A stretch of DNA of 46,212 nucleotides from Roseicyclus amphidinii (GCF_030163755.1 NZ_JASJOE010000027.1:1-46212); one strand, 5' to 3'. Shown: positions 18,122 to 28,930, counted from the stretch's first letter. Translations and numbers: made by a program. Notes: generated by a model not told the origin, from the sequence alone.

Positions 18122-20455
18122 GTGCCGTCTTTTTCGACTACCCTAGAGCAGGCCATTCACGCGGCGCTGGCCAACGCAAATGCGCGCCGCCACGAACTCG
18201 CTACGCTCGAGCACCTGTTGCTTGCGCTGATCGACGAACCCGAAGCGCGCAAGGTGATGCTTGCCTGTTCGGTCGACATCGAGGCGCTGCGCGAGACCCT
18301 CGTGAGCTTCATCGACGATGACCTCTCGACGCTCGAGACCGATGTCGAGGGCTCCGAAGCGGTGCCGACCGCCGCCTTCCAGCGCGTGATCCAGCGCGCC
18401 GCGATCCACGTCCAGTCCTCGGGCCGGACCGAGGTGACCGGGGCCAACGTGCTGGTGGCGATCTTCGCCGAGCGCGAGAGCAACGCCGCCTATTTCCTGC
18501 AGGAGCAGGACATGACCCGCTATGACGCGGTCAATTTCATCGCCCATGGCGTCGCCAAGGATCCATCCTATGGCGAAAGCCGTCCGGTGTCGGGTGCCAC
18601 CGACATGGAGGAAGAGGCGCAGACCGGCAAAGCCTCGGCCGCCGAGGGCGAGCAGAAGGAATCCGCGCTGGCGAAATACTGCGTCGATCTGAACGCCAAG
18701 GCGACCAAGGGCGATGTCGATCCGCTGATCGGGCGCGCCCACGAAGTGCAGCGCTGCATCCAGGTGCTGTGCCGCCGCCGCAAGAACAACCCGCTTCTCG
18801 TGGGCGACCCCGGCGTGGGCAAGACCGCCATCGCCGAAGGGCTTGCCAAGAAGATCGTCGAGGGTGAGACGCCCGAGGTGCTTCAGGGGGCCACGATCTA
18901 TTCGCTCGACATGGGTTCGCTTCTGGCGGGCACGCGTTATCGCGGCGACTTCGAGGAACGGCTGAAGGCCGTGGTGAAGGAACTTGAGGATCACCCCGAC
19001 GCGATCCTGTTCATCGACGAGATCCACACGGTGATCGGCGCCGGTGCCACCAGCGGGGGGGCGATGGATGCCTCGAACCTGCTGAAACCCGCGCTTCAGG
19101 GCGGCAAGCTGCGCTGCATGGGCTCGACCACCTACAAGGAATACCGCCAGCACTTCGAAAAGGACCGCGCGCTGTCGCGCCGGTTCCAGAAGATCGACGT
19201 GAACGAGCCTTCGGTCGAGGATGCGGTCAAGATCCTCAAGGGCCTGAAGCCCTATTTCGAGGATCACCACGGCGTGAAATACACCGCCGATGCGATCAAG
19301 ACGGCCGTGGAACTCAGCGCGCGCTACATCAACGACCGCAAGCTGCCCGACAAGGCCATCGACGTCATCGACGAGGCAGGCGCGGCGCAGCATCTCGTGG
19401 CGGAAAGCAAGCGTCGCAAGACCATCGGTGCCAAGGAGATCGAGGAGGTCGTCGCCAAGATCGCCCGCATCCCGCCCAAGAACGTCTCCAAGGACGATGC
19501 CGAGGTGCTGAAGGATCTCGAGGTCTCGCTGAAACGCGTCGTCTTCGGCCAGAATGCCGCGATCGAGGCGCTGTCGTCGTCGATCAAGCTGGCCCGTGCA
19601 GGCCTGCGCGAGCCGGAGAAGCCCATCGGCAACTACCTGTTCGCGGGCCCTACCGGCGTCGGCAAGACCGAGGTCGCCAAGCAGCTTGCCGATACGCTGG
19701 GCGTTGAACTGATGCGCTTCGACATGTCGGAATACATGGAGAAGCACGCGGTTTCCCGGCTGATCGGCGCACCGCCGGGCTATGTCGGCTTTGACCAGGG
19801 CGGTCTGCTGACCGACGGGGTCGACCAGCACCCGCATTGCGTCCTCCTGCTCGACGAGATCGAGAAGGCGCATCCGGACGTGTTCAACATCCTCTTGCAG
19901 GTGATGGACCACGGCACGCTGACCGATCACAACGGCCGCAAGGTGGATTTCCGCAACGTGATCCTGATCATGACCTCGAACGCGGGAGCCGCCGAACAGG
20001 CCAAGGCCGCCATCGGCTTTGGCCGCGACCGCCGCGAGGGTGAGGACACGGCCGCCATCGAGCGGACCTTCACGCCGGAATTCCGCAACCGCCTGGATGC
20101 CGTGATCAGCTTCGCGCCGCTCGGCAAGGAGACGATCCTTTCGGTGGTCGAAAAGTTCGTCCTCCAGCTCGAGGCGCAGCTGATGGACCGCAACGTCACG
20201 ATCGAGCTGACGCGGCCCGCCGCCGAATGGCTGGCCGACATGGGTTACGACGACAAGATGGGCGCACGTCCGCTGGGTCGCGTGATTCAGGAGCACATCA
20301 AGAAGCCGTTGGCCGAGGAACTGCTCTTCGGCAAGCTGGCCAAGGGCGGCAATGTCAAGGTCGGCGTCAAGGACGGCAAGATCGACCTGCGGATCGAGGA
20401 ACCGGGCAGCCCCCGGATCGGCTCGAAGAAGCCGCCGCTTCTGACCGCGGACTGA
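18122..20455 (+). CDS. clpA: ATP-dependent Clp protease ATP-binding subunit ClpA
   Basis: 777 aa AAA+ unfoldase that feeds ClpP. N-domain with the double Clp_N repeat (residues 1-145), D1 Walker A GDPGVGKT (228-235), D2 Walker A GPTGVGKT (509-516), and the ClpP-docking tripeptide I631-G632-F633. The lack of a long M-domain coiled coil excludes ClpB. Start GTG 18122 is preceded by a strong AGGAAAGGAG. No clpS gene is adjacent, although it is often next to clpA. Ends in a very strong terminator. Confidence 0.98.
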   Translation: MPSFSTTLEQAIHAALANANARRHELATLEHLLLALIDEPEARKVMLACSVDIEALRETLVSFIDDDLSTLETDVEGSEAVPTAAFQRVIQRAAIHVQSSGRTEVTGANVLVAIFAERESNAAYFLQEQDMTRYDAVNFIAHGVAKDPSYGESRPVSGATDMEEEAQTGKASAAEGEQKESALAKYCVDLNAKATKGDVDPLIGRAHEVQRCIQVLCRRRKNNPLLVGDPGVGKTAIAEGLAKKIVEGETPEVLQGATIYSLDMGSLLAGTRYRGDFEERLKAVVKELEDHPDAILFIDEIHTVIGAGATSGGAMDASNLLKPALQGGKLRCMGSTTYKEYRQHFEKDRALSRRFQKIDVNEPSVEDAVKILKGLKPYFEDHHGVKYTADAIKTAVELSARYINDRKLPDKAIDVIDEAGAAQHLVAESKRRKTIGAKEIEEVVAKIARIPPKNVSKDDAEVLKDLEVSLKRVVFGQNAAIEALSSSIKLARAGLREPEKPIGNYLFAGPTGVGKTEVAKQLADTLGVELMRFDMSEYMEKHAVSRLIGAPPGYVGFDQGGLLTDGVDQHPHCVLLLDEIEKAHPDVFNILLQVMDHGTLTDHNGRKVDFRNVILIMTSNAGAAEQAKAAIGFGRDRREGEDTAAIERTFTPEFRNRLDAVISFAPLGKETILSVVEKFVLQLEAQLMDRNVTIELTRPAAEWLADMGYDDKMGARPLGRVIQEHIKKPLAEELLFGKLAKGGNVKVGVKDGKIDLRIEEPGSPRIGSKKPPLLTAD

Positions 20456-20481
20456 CACGCCGCCCGTGCGACAAGGCAAAT

Positions 20482-20510
20482 GGCCCGGATCCCTGCGATC
20501 CGGGCCTTTT
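20482..20510 (+). terminator. strong intrinsic terminator of clpA
   Basis: A perfect 10-bp stem (GGCCCGGATC / GATCCGGGCC) with loop CCTGC is followed by TTTTCCTTTT, 26 bp after the clpA stop. The best textbook terminator in the window. Confidence 0.95.
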
Positions 20511-20541
20511 CCTTTTCGGCATTCCGGCTAGGCTTGCGCGC

Positions 20542-21501
20542 ATGATGAGTATCGCCCGTGCCCTGTGCCTGTCGTTCGCCCTGCCTGCCTCCGCCCTCGC
20601 GCAGGACCTGCCGCCTTTGCTCTTTCCCGTGGACTGCACCCTGGGCGCGACCTGTTTCCTGCAGCAATTCGTCGACCGCGACCCCGGCCCCGGTGCGCGC
20701 GCCTTCGACTGCGGCCCGCAAAGCTACGACGGCCACAGCGGCACCGACATCCGGGTCGCCGATGTCGAGGCGATGGCGCAGGGCGTCAGCGTGCTTGCCG
20801 CCGCCGGGGGCGTGGTGCGCGCCGTTCGGGACGGTGTGCCGGATGGCGGCACCTTCACCGCCCCCGAGGGGCAGGGCTGCGGCAACGGCGTGGTGCTGAC
20901 CCATCCGGGCGGGTGGGAGACGCAATATTGCCACCTGATGCGCGGGTCCATCGCCGTGGCGCAGGGCACGCGCGTCGAGGCCGGAACGCCCCTCGGGCTG
21001 ATCGGGTTTTCAGGCGCGACCGAGTTTCCGCATCTCGAATTCATCCTGCGCCGCGACGGCGCGGTGATCGACCCGTTCGACCCCGGCGAGGCCACGGCCT
21101 GCGCGACCGGCGCCGCCCCGCTCTGGGCCGAGCCCGTGGTCAATCCCGGCGGCGGCATCCTGTCGGCGGGCTTTGCGCCAGGGGTGCCAGAGTTCGGGGC
21201 GATCCGCAGCGGCACGGCGGATGCCGACCGGCTCGACGCCGCCGGCCCGGCCGTCGTGCTCTGGGCCTTCGTCCATGGCGGTCGGGCGGGTGATGTGCTG
21301 CAGCTGGCGATCACCGACGCGCGCGGCGCGGCGTTTCACGCGCAGGAGGTCACGCTCGACCGCACGCAGGCGCAGCTTTTCCGCGCCTCGGGACGGCGCG
21401 TTCGCGGCGCGATCCCGCCGGGCGATTACACCGGCACGGTGACGTTGATCCGCGACGGGCAGGTCGTGGACAGCCTGACGGTCACGGTTCCGGTCGACTA
21501 G
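20542..21501 (+). CDS. M23 family (LytM-type) peptidase, exported
   Basis: 319 aa. Signal peptide (residues 1-21, ending ALAQD). The M23 pattern is present: HSGTDIR (metal His and Asp), then YCHL and FPHLEF, where the second catalytic His-x-His is changed to H-L-E. A ~110-residue C-terminal beta domain follows. It may cleave peptidoglycan cross-links in the periplasm, or be a catalytically impaired regulator of amidases as in EnvC, given the H-L-E change. Starts at ATG 20542; ATG 20545 is equivalent. Separated from clpA by a terminator. Confidence 0.8.
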   Translation: MMSIARALCLSFALPASALAQDLPPLLFPVDCTLGATCFLQQFVDRDPGPGARAFDCGPQSYDGHSGTDIRVADVEAMAQGVSVLAAAGGVVRAVRDGVPDGGTFTAPEGQGCGNGVVLTHPGGWETQYCHLMRGSIAVAQGTRVEAGTPLGLIGFSGATEFPHLEFILRRDGAVIDPFDPGEATACATGAAPLWAEPVVNPGGGILSAGFAPGVPEFGAIRSGTADADRLDAAGPAVVLWAFVHGGRAGDVLQLAITDARGAAFHAQEVTLDRTQAQLFRASGRRVRGAIPPGDYTGTVTLIRDGQVVDSLTVTVPVD

Positions 21502-21619
21502 GGAGTGATGCCGCCACGCATGGCGATCTTGCGCCCCCATGTGGCGCGCACCCTGTCCGGCATGAAAAGACACCCGCGCTGGGGCACGGGGGTCCGGGAG
21601 ATATCGCGCGTGGCTGCCG

Positions 21620-23146
<1,527 letters not shown>

Positions 23147-23174
23147 GAACTTCCCTCCTGTCCAAGCCATTGGC

Positions 23175-23194
23175 GGGCCGCTGCTGCGCGGCCC
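23175..23194. other. 7-bp hairpin in the degP leader region
   Basis: GGGCCGC (23175-23181) pairs with GCGGCCC (23188-23194) around TGCTGC. It lies just upstream of the protease start; it may end the hflKC-DUF2065 transcript or fold in the degP leader. A GTCAC-N6-GTGAC dyad (23266-23281) and a poor TTGATC/ATATGT promoter pair on the minus strand are nearby. Confidence 0.35.
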
Positions 23195-23346
23195 TCTCCC
23201 ATCACATATTTGGCCGCGAGCCCCCCGGATCAATGCCGGATCCTGCGCCTGGCACGGCCGCGCGCGTCACATCGTCGTGACACAAGGTAACGCGATCCCG
23301 GGCAAACGCCAGCGCAGGCCGTAATGGACGCGCCCGACAGCGTGGA

Positions 23347-23544
23347 TCACAGACCGGCGGACACCGCGAAGGACACCAGCACCGCCCCGAGCGTCATCGC
23401 GCCCAGCCCGATCAGGCGGCGGGTTTCCACCGGGATGGATTGCATGAGCTTCAACAGGTCCTCCAGACGCGAAGGGGCCAGTGCGAACACCAGCCCCTCG
23501 ATCACGAGAACCATTCCCAGACCCAGAACGAGGATCAGGAGCAT
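23347..23544 (-). CDS. DUF2065 family small membrane protein (YjeT-like)
   Basis: 65 aa, two transmembrane segments (about 1-22 and 43-63) linked by a conserved FALAPSRLEDLLKLMQSIP-like loop. DUF2065 proteins are typically encoded next to hflKC, as here: the gene starts 13 bp after the hflC stop. Function unknown. ATG 23544 is preferred over the in-frame ATG at 23589, which lies inside hflC. Confidence 0.85.
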   Translation of the reverse strand: MLLILVLGLGMVLVIEGLVFALAPSRLEDLLKLMQSIPVETRRLIGLGAMTLGAVLVSFAVSAGL

Positions 23545-23557
23545 TGCGGCGCCCCCG

Positions 23558-24448
23558 TCACCGACCGGAGGGCCCTGCGCCACCGGCACCCGACAGGTAT
23601 TCGAAGAATTCGCTGTCGGGCGAGATGACCATGGTCGAGTTCTGCCGCCGCAGCGCGCGCTCGTAGGCGGTCATCGAGCGGTAGAACTCGAAGAACTCCG
23701 GGTCCTGGCCGAAGGCTTCGGCGAAGGTGCGGTTGCGTTCGGCATCGGCCTCGCCTCGGGTGATCTCGGCCTCGCGGCGCGCCTCGGACACCAGCTCGAC
23801 CACGGTCCGGTCGGCCTGGGCGCGCACGCGCTGCGCGGCTTCCTCACCGCGGGCGATCTCGTCGGCAGCTTCGCGTTCCCGCTCGGCGCGCATACGTGCG
23901 TAGGTCGCCTCGAGGTTCTGAGCAGGCAGGTTGGTCTGCTTCAGCCGGACGTCGAGAATGTCGAGCCCGAGGGCCAGCGCGCTGGTGCGCGCGCCGTTGC
24001 GGATATTGGTGGCGAGATCAACGCGCTCGGGCGACAGGATCGTGTCGGAGGTGACACCGCCCGCACCCAGCGTTTCGCGGATCTGCGCGTTGAGGATCGA
24101 GGACAGGCGATCCTCGGCGGCGCGCAGCCCCCCCACGCCGACGGCCTGCCGGAAGCGGACCACGTCGGCGATCCGGTAACGGGCGAAGGCATCGACCACG
24201 AGGCGGCGGTCGTCCGAGGGCGTCACCTCGATCGTCTCGGTATCGAGCGCGAGGATACGCGAGTCGTAATAGACGACCTCCTGGATGAACGGGATCTTGA
24301 AGTTCAGGCCAGGCTCTTCGATCACCTGGCGGATCTGGCCGAATTGCAGCACCAGCGCGCGCTGGCGTTCGTCGACCACGAAGATCGAGCTCAGCAGGAC
24401 AGCCACGCCGAGCACGACGACGGGAATGAGATAGGTGATACGGCGCAT
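23558..24448 (-). CDS. hflC: membrane protease modulator HflC (SPFH/band 7)
   Basis: 296 aa. An N-terminal transmembrane helix (about residues 6-24; LIPVVVLGVAVLLSS) is followed by the SPFH domain (VVDERQRALVLQFGQIRQVI) and an Arg/Glu/Ala-rich coiled coil (about 180-260). With HflK it forms a periplasm-exposed cage around FtsH and restricts its access to membrane substrates. The ATG shares one base with the hflK stop (TGATG), so the partners are translationally coupled. Confidence 0.96.
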   Translation of the reverse strand: MRRITYLIPVVVLGVAVLLSSIFVVDERQRALVLQFGQIRQVIEEPGLNFKIPFIQEVVYYDSRILALDTETIEVTPSDDRRLVVDAFARYRIADVVRFRQAVGVGGLRAAEDRLSSILNAQIRETLGAGGVTSDTILSPERVDLATNIRNGARTSALALGLDILDVRLKQTNLPAQNLEATYARMRAEREREAADEIARGEEAAQRVRAQADRTVVELVSEARREAEITRGEADAERNRTFAEAFGQDPEFFEFYRSMTAYERALRRQNSTMVISPDSEFFEYLSGAGGAGPSGR

Positions 24449-25644
24449 CAGTTCGAACTCCCGGTCGTGACGGTCGAGGTGTTGCCCTGGTTGCGGCGCA
24501 ACTGGTCGAGCGGCAGGTAGGGCACGACGCCTTGCTGGCCGCCATTGCCGTTCTGGTCGAGGATCACGAGATCCACGTCGCCCAGCACCCGCTCCATCGT
24601 CTCGAGATAGAGACGGCGGCGCGTGACCTCGGGCGCATCGTCATATTCGGCGAGAACCGCAAGGAAGCGGCTTGCCTCACCCTCGGCCTCGTTGACGACC
24701 TGCGCGCGATAGGCCTCGGCCTCTTCGAGGACCTGCGCGGCTTCACCGCGGGCCCCTGCGAGAACGCGGTTGGCATAGGCGTCGGCCTGCCGTTCGAGGC
24801 GGTCACGCTCCTGTTCGGCGGCCTGCACCGCGCGGAAGGCGTCGATCACTTCGGCCGGCGGATCGGCCCGGTCGAGGTTCACACGAATGATCGTGATGCC
24901 GCTTTCATAGCTGTCGAGCGTGGATTGGATGCCCTCGCGCACGCCGTCGGCGATCAGGCCTCGGTCGCGGTTGAGGATCGGCGCCAGCTCGGTCTGGGCG
25001 ATGATCTCGCGCATCGTGGCCTCGGCCACGGCACGGACCGTGTCGCGCCCGTCGCGCAGGTTGAACAGGAATTTCGCCGGGTCGTTGATGTTCCAGACCA
25101 CCTGGAAGTCGATGTCGACGATATTGGCGTCGGTCGTCAGCATCAGGCCGGTGGAACCACCGACGCGGTTGGACACGATATCGCCGATATCCTCGGTCCG
25201 TTCGGAGGTCACGTTGACCACCTCGGCGGTCATGACGGGCCAGGGCGCGAAGTTCAGGCCCGGATTGCCCACCGACGAGAACTCGCCGAGGAACAGTTCG
25301 ACCGACTGCTCTTCCGGCCGGACGGTGTAGAAGGACTGGTATCCCCAGAACAGGAGGGCTGCCGCGATGCCCACCAGCGTCAGGGTGCGCGGGCTGACCG
25401 GCAGGTCGCCACCACCACCGCCGCCACCGCCGGGCCCGCCGTTGCGGCCGCCACGGCCGCCCATCAGGACGCGCAGCTGTTCCTGGCCCTTGCGGACGAT
25501 CTCGTCTAGTTCCGGGATCTGCTGGTCGGGGCCGCCGGGGCGTCGCCCGCCCGGTCCGCCCGACCCGTTGTTGCCGCGGTTGCCTCCGCCCCCGCCGCCG
25601 GAGCCGCCACCGCCGCCCCAGGGTCCGCCACTATTGCCAGCCAT
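24448..25644 (-). CDS. hflK: FtsH protease activity modulator HflK (SPFH/band 7)
   Basis: 398 aa partner of HflC. The cytoplasmic N-terminus is extremely glycine-rich (residues 3-36 and a second run near 63-79), then one transmembrane helix (about 89-107) and an SPFH domain (YTVRPEEQSVELFLGEFSSV), coiled coil and C-terminal tail. A Gly-rich N-terminus is normal for HflK, but the runs here are long. Part of hflK-hflC-DUF2065. Confidence 0.96.
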   Translation of the reverse strand: MAGNSGGPWGGGGGSGGGGGGNRGNNGSGGPGGRRPGGPDQQIPELDEIVRKGQEQLRVLMGGRGGRNGGPGGGGGGGGDLPVSPRTLTLVGIAAALLFWGYQSFYTVRPEEQSVELFLGEFSSVGNPGLNFAPWPVMTAEVVNVTSERTEDIGDIVSNRVGGSTGLMLTTDANIVDIDFQVVWNINDPAKFLFNLRDGRDTVRAVAEATMREIIAQTELAPILNRDRGLIADGVREGIQSTLDSYESGITIIRVNLDRADPPAEVIDAFRAVQAAEQERDRLERQADAYANRVLAGARGEAAQVLEEAEAYRAQVVNEAEGEASRFLAVLAEYDDAPEVTRRRLYLETMERVLGDVDLVILDQNGNGGQQGVVPYLPLDQLRRNQGNTSTVTTGSSN

Positions 25645-25690
25645 CGATCGTCGTTCCCCTCAACTGCAAAACGTCTGTCTTGTCACATAT

Positions 25691-25706
25691 GGGGCACTCA
25701 TGCCCC
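25691..25706. terminator. 6-bp GC hairpin between gor and hflK
   Basis: GGGGCA / TGCCCC with loop CTCA. On the minus strand it lies about 45 bp after the gor stop and 47 bp before hflK, where it could terminate gor or sit in the hflK control region. The T-tract is poor. Confidence 0.35.
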
Positions 25707-25751
25707 GGTTTCACGCCAAGCTGTGCGTTTTTCCCCCGAGATCAAGGCGCA

Positions 25752-27194
25752 TCACGCGCTTCGCACGGGGGATTTCATCGTCACCAGCTCTTCGGACATG
25801 GTCGGATGCACCGCGACGGTGCGGTCGAAATCCTCTTTCGTCGCGCCCATCTTGACCGCGATGCCCGCCAGCTGGATCATCTCGCCCGCATGGGGCGCGA
25901 CGATATGACAGCCCAGCACGCGGCGGGTTTCCTTGGAGACCACCAGCTTCATCATCACCCGGTCGGGCCGCCCGGCAAAGGCCGTCTGCATCGGCCGGAA
26001 CGAGGTGCAGTAGATCTCGACCGGCTCGCGGTCGCGGGCCTCTTCCTCGGACAGGCCAATGGTGCCGAACTCGGGCTGGGTGAAGACCGCCGAGGGGATC
26101 AGCTCGTGATCGACGGGCGTGGGGTTGCCCTTGAACACCGTCTCGACGAAGGCCATCCCCTCGCGGATCGCCACCGGCGTCAGGTTCACCCGGTCGGTGA
26201 CATCGCCGATCGCGTAGATCGAGGGCACGGCGGTCTGGCTGAAGTCATCCACCACGATCTCGCCGCGGCGGCCGAGTGTCACGCCCACCTCCTCCAGCCC
26301 CATGTCGCGCGTGTTGGGCGCGCGGCCGGTGGCGAACAGGACGGCGTCGAAGCTGCGCGCCATCCCGTTCGAGGCCTTGACCCAGACCGGCCCGGCGCTG
26401 CCGCCCTCGGCATCGGGGCGCGGCTCGGAGACCGGTGCGCCCAGCCCCTCGCCCGCGGGCCCCTCGGGGCGCTCGGCATCGGCGGGGCACATCTCGACGA
26501 TGTTGGTTCCCAGATGCAGGTCGATGCCGCGCTCCTGCATCTGGTCGGCGATGAGGCCGCGGGCCTCTTCGTCGAAGCCGCGCAGGATCTGCGCACCGCG
26601 GTAGAATTGCGTCACCTCGACGCCGAGGCCGTGCAGGATGCAGGCGAACTCGCAGGCGATATAGCCGCCCCCGACGATCAGGATCGACCTGGGCAGGCTC
26701 TCCATGTGGAAGATGTCGTCCGACACCATGCCCAGATGCGCGTTCGGCATCTCGGGGCGCACCGGGTGGCCGCCGGTGGCGATCAGGATGTGCTTGGCTG
26801 ATCTCGTGCTGCCGTCCGAAAGCCGCACCTCATGGGTGCCGGCAAGCTTGGCGCGCTGGTCGAAGATCTCGACATTCGATCCCTCGAGCAGGCCGCGGTA
26901 GACGCCTTCCAGCCGGTCAAGCTCGGTGTTGAGCTGGCCCGCGAAGCGGCCCCAGTCGAAACTGCCCTCGTGGATGTCCCAGCCATAGGCGCGGGCGTCG
27001 GAGAAGATCTCGCTGTATTCGCTGGCGAAGACCATCAGCTTTTTCGGAACGCAACCGCGGATCACGCAGGTGCCGCCAAGGCGGCTGTCCTCGGCCAGCG
27101 CAACCTTTGCGCCGGTCGCCGCAGCGACACGGGCCGCGCGCACGCCCCCCGATCCGCCGCCGATCACGAAGAGGTCATAGTCGAAATCCGCCAT
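25752..27194 (-). CDS. gor: glutathione-disulfide reductase
   Basis: 480 aa flavoprotein reducing GSSG with NADPH. FAD motif VIGGGSGGVRAARVAA at residues 10-25; redox-active disulfide C43/C48 (GGTCVIRGCVPKK); NADPH motif VGGGYIACEFACILHGLGVE (about 174-193) with the following YRG; catalytic H463/E468 in HPTMSEE. A Pro/Gly/Glu-rich stretch at about 236-270, inside the NADPH domain, appears inserted relative to the usual ~450-aa enzyme. ATG 27194 chosen since the FAD strand follows within nine residues. Confidence 0.95.
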   Translation of the reverse strand: MADFDYDLFVIGGGSGGVRAARVAAATGAKVALAEDSRLGGTCVIRGCVPKKLMVFASEYSEIFSDARAYGWDIHEGSFDWGRFAGQLNTELDRLEGVYRGLLEGSNVEIFDQRAKLAGTHEVRLSDGSTRSAKHILIATGGHPVRPEMPNAHLGMVSDDIFHMESLPRSILIVGGGYIACEFACILHGLGVEVTQFYRGAQILRGFDEEARGLIADQMQERGIDLHLGTNIVEMCPADAERPEGPAGEGLGAPVSEPRPDAEGGSAGPVWVKASNGMARSFDAVLFATGRAPNTRDMGLEEVGVTLGRRGEIVVDDFSQTAVPSIYAIGDVTDRVNLTPVAIREGMAFVETVFKGNPTPVDHELIPSAVFTQPEFGTIGLSEEEARDREPVEIYCTSFRPMQTAFAGRPDRVMMKLVVSKETRRVLGCHIVAPHAGEMIQLAGIAVKMGATKEDFDRTVAVHPTMSEELVTMKSPVRSA

Positions 27195-27305
27195 CTCTGC
27201 CCTGCCGTCCGCTTCTGAAGTGCGGCCCCGGTATTTCACGGACAGGCCCCCGATGCCAGACCGCGTCCTGTCGCGGCGGTTGCGGCCTGCGCGGGGACGG
27301 TGCGG

Positions 27306-28094
27306 TCAGTCGGCGCTGTCGGCGAAGAGGTTCTCGGTATCGGTGATGTCGATGCGCTCATGCTCGACGGTGCCGTTGTTGATGTCGCGCACCTCGACCG
27401 TGCCGTCGCCGTTGCCGATCACCAGCACGTCGCAGATGTCGAGGAACAGCCCGTTCTCGACCACGCCGGGGATCTGGTTGAGCACGAGGCTGAGCTGCGT
27501 GGGGTTGGCGATGCGGCGCAGGTGCAGGTCGAGGATGAAATTGCCCTCGTCCGTGCGGAACGGGTCGGCCCCGTTCAGCCGCAGGCTGGCCGAGCGGCCC
27601 ATCACGTCGACGTTCGACAGCATTTCCTCGATCAGCGCCTTGGTGGTCTGCCAGCCGAAGGGGATCACCTCGACCGGAAGGGGAAAGTTGCCCAGCGTGT
27701 CGACCTGCTTGGACAGGTCCGCGATCACGACCATCTGGTCGGACGCGGTCGCCACGATCTTTTCATGCAGCAGCGCGCCGCCGCCGCCCTTGATCAGGTT
27801 GAGGTTCGGGTCATACTCGTCGGCCCCGTCGATGGTCAGGTCGAGCCAGCGCACCTCGTCCAGCGTCTTGATCGGCACGCCGACCTCGGCCGCCAGTTGC
27901 GCGGTGCGGGCCGAGGTGGCCACGCCGGTGATCTTCATGCCGTCCTCGCGGACCATCTCGCCGAGGCAGCGCACCATCCAGGCGGCGGTCGAGCCGGTGC
28001 CGAGGCCGACGCGCATGCCGTCCTCGACGAATTCGACGGCGCGGCGGGCGGCGACGTATTTCGCCTTGTCGATGGGGGAAAGCTCGGCGGTCAT
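27306..28094 (-). CDS. rpiA: ribose-5-phosphate isomerase A
   Basis: 262 aa. Interconverts ribose-5-phosphate and ribulose-5-phosphate in the pentose phosphate pathway. Family signatures: LGTGSTAAWMVRCL near the N-terminus, TIDGADEYDPNLNLIKGGGG and the following LLHEKIVA, which carry the catalytic Asp, Lys and Glu region. AAGGAGA lies upstream of ATG 28094; the GTG at 28118 would encode through that site. Downstream of the thiamine pyrophosphokinase gene with a 38-bp gap, and followed by gor. Confidence 0.97.
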   Translation of the reverse strand: MTAELSPIDKAKYVAARRAVEFVEDGMRVGLGTGSTAAWMVRCLGEMVREDGMKITGVATSARTAQLAAEVGVPIKTLDEVRWLDLTIDGADEYDPNLNLIKGGGGALLHEKIVATASDQMVVIADLSKQVDTLGNFPLPVEVIPFGWQTTKALIEEMLSNVDVMGRSASLRLNGADPFRTDEGNFILDLHLRRIANPTQLSLVLNQIPGVVENGLFLDICDVLVIGNGDGTVEVRDINNGTVEHERIDITDTENLFADSAD

Positions 28095-28132
28095 GGCGCG
28101 GCTCGTCTCCTTAAGCACTGGTATTTTCTACG

Positions 28133-28849
28133 TCATAGCGAAGCCGTGCGCGCGGGGCGAGACCAAACTGACGCCGCCGCCACGGCGTCACGGGCCGCGG
28201 CCAGGTGATCGCGCGGCAGGATCAGCAGCGCGCCGGGCGCGTCGAAGCACAGTTCGACCTGTGCCCCCGTGCTGCGGTTCGAGGTGCCGATGCGCCCCAG
28301 CGGGTCGAGCCGGAGGCCGTCGATGGGCCAGTCCAGCCCGCGGCTGCGCCCGGTCACCGGCGCCAGCGGAAAGATCGACACGCGCGTCTGCGCGGGCAGG
28401 TCCAGCCGCAGGCGGGGCGGCGCATGGAGCACGATATCGGCCACGCCCAGCACGATGCAGCGCGCGTCGGGGCGGGCGGCAAGGACGTGGTAGACCGCAA
28501 GCTCGTGGTCGATGCGCGCGCCGGTGAAGCCCACCGCAAGGATCACGGGGGCCACGACATGGCGCAGCGCCTTGTCGAAATCCGTCGTCTCCTGCTCGGC
28601 GATGACATGCAGCCGCTCGGCGGGGATGCGCGCCATCGCCTCGGGGCCGAGGCTGTCCATGTCGCCATAGACCGCCTCGGGCATATGACCTTCGGCGAGG
28701 GCCCTCGCAGCGCCCCCGTCGGCTGCGACAAGGCGGGGGGCCAGCGACAGGGCAAGCGCAAGATCCCCCGCGCCCAGCGTGCCGCCGCCCAGCAGGGTCA
28801 CCCCCTCCCCTGCCTCGAAGCGCGTCACATTGTTGCCCATGTTCAGCAT
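28133..28849 (-). CDS. thiamine diphosphokinase
   Basis: 238 aa. Transfers pyrophosphate from ATP to thiamine, giving the TPP cofactor. Motifs: VAADGGAARAL, VYGDMDSLGPEAM, TTDFDKALRHV and VGFTGARIDHELA, the set found in bacterial TPK/ThiN-type proteins. AAGGGAG is just upstream of ATG 28849; ATG 28840 is an alternative. In the same orientation as rpiA, whose product is functionally linked: transketolase of the pentose phosphate pathway needs TPP. Divergent from the acidic unknown protein. Confidence 0.9.
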   Translation of the reverse strand: MLNMGNNVTRFEAGEGVTLLGGGTLGAGDLALALSLAPRLVAADGGAARALAEGHMPEAVYGDMDSLGPEAMARIPAERLHVIAEQETTDFDKALRHVVAPVILAVGFTGARIDHELAVYHVLAARPDARCIVLGVADIVLHAPPRLRLDLPAQTRVSIFPLAPVTGRSRGLDWPIDGLRLDPLGRIGTSNRSTGAQVELCFDAPGALLILPRDHLAAARDAVAAASVWSRPARTASL

Positions 28850-28894
28850 TATCTCCCTTGAAACGCCCTATTCATGACGCGTTTTCGCGGAATC

Positions 28895-28930
28895 ACTTTG
28901 GAAGAACGAATGCAATCATTAAAAAATCGG
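28895..28930 (+). promoter_or_regulatory. candidate promoter of the acidic unknown protein
   Basis: An AT-rich island, unusual for this DNA, with TTGGAA followed after roughly 16 bp by TAAAAA, about 35-65 bp upstream of ATG 28963. Divergent from the thiamine pyrophosphokinase gene. Spacing is approximate and found by eye. Confidence 0.35.

Noticed and set aside
18143-20479. 778-residue frame antisense to clpA
   Set aside because: Shadow of a strongly conserved gene; composition typical of GC-rich antisense frames.
25400-25644. GC-rich simple-sequence runs as a possible minisatellite
   Set aside because: They encode the glycine-rich N-terminus normal for HflK.
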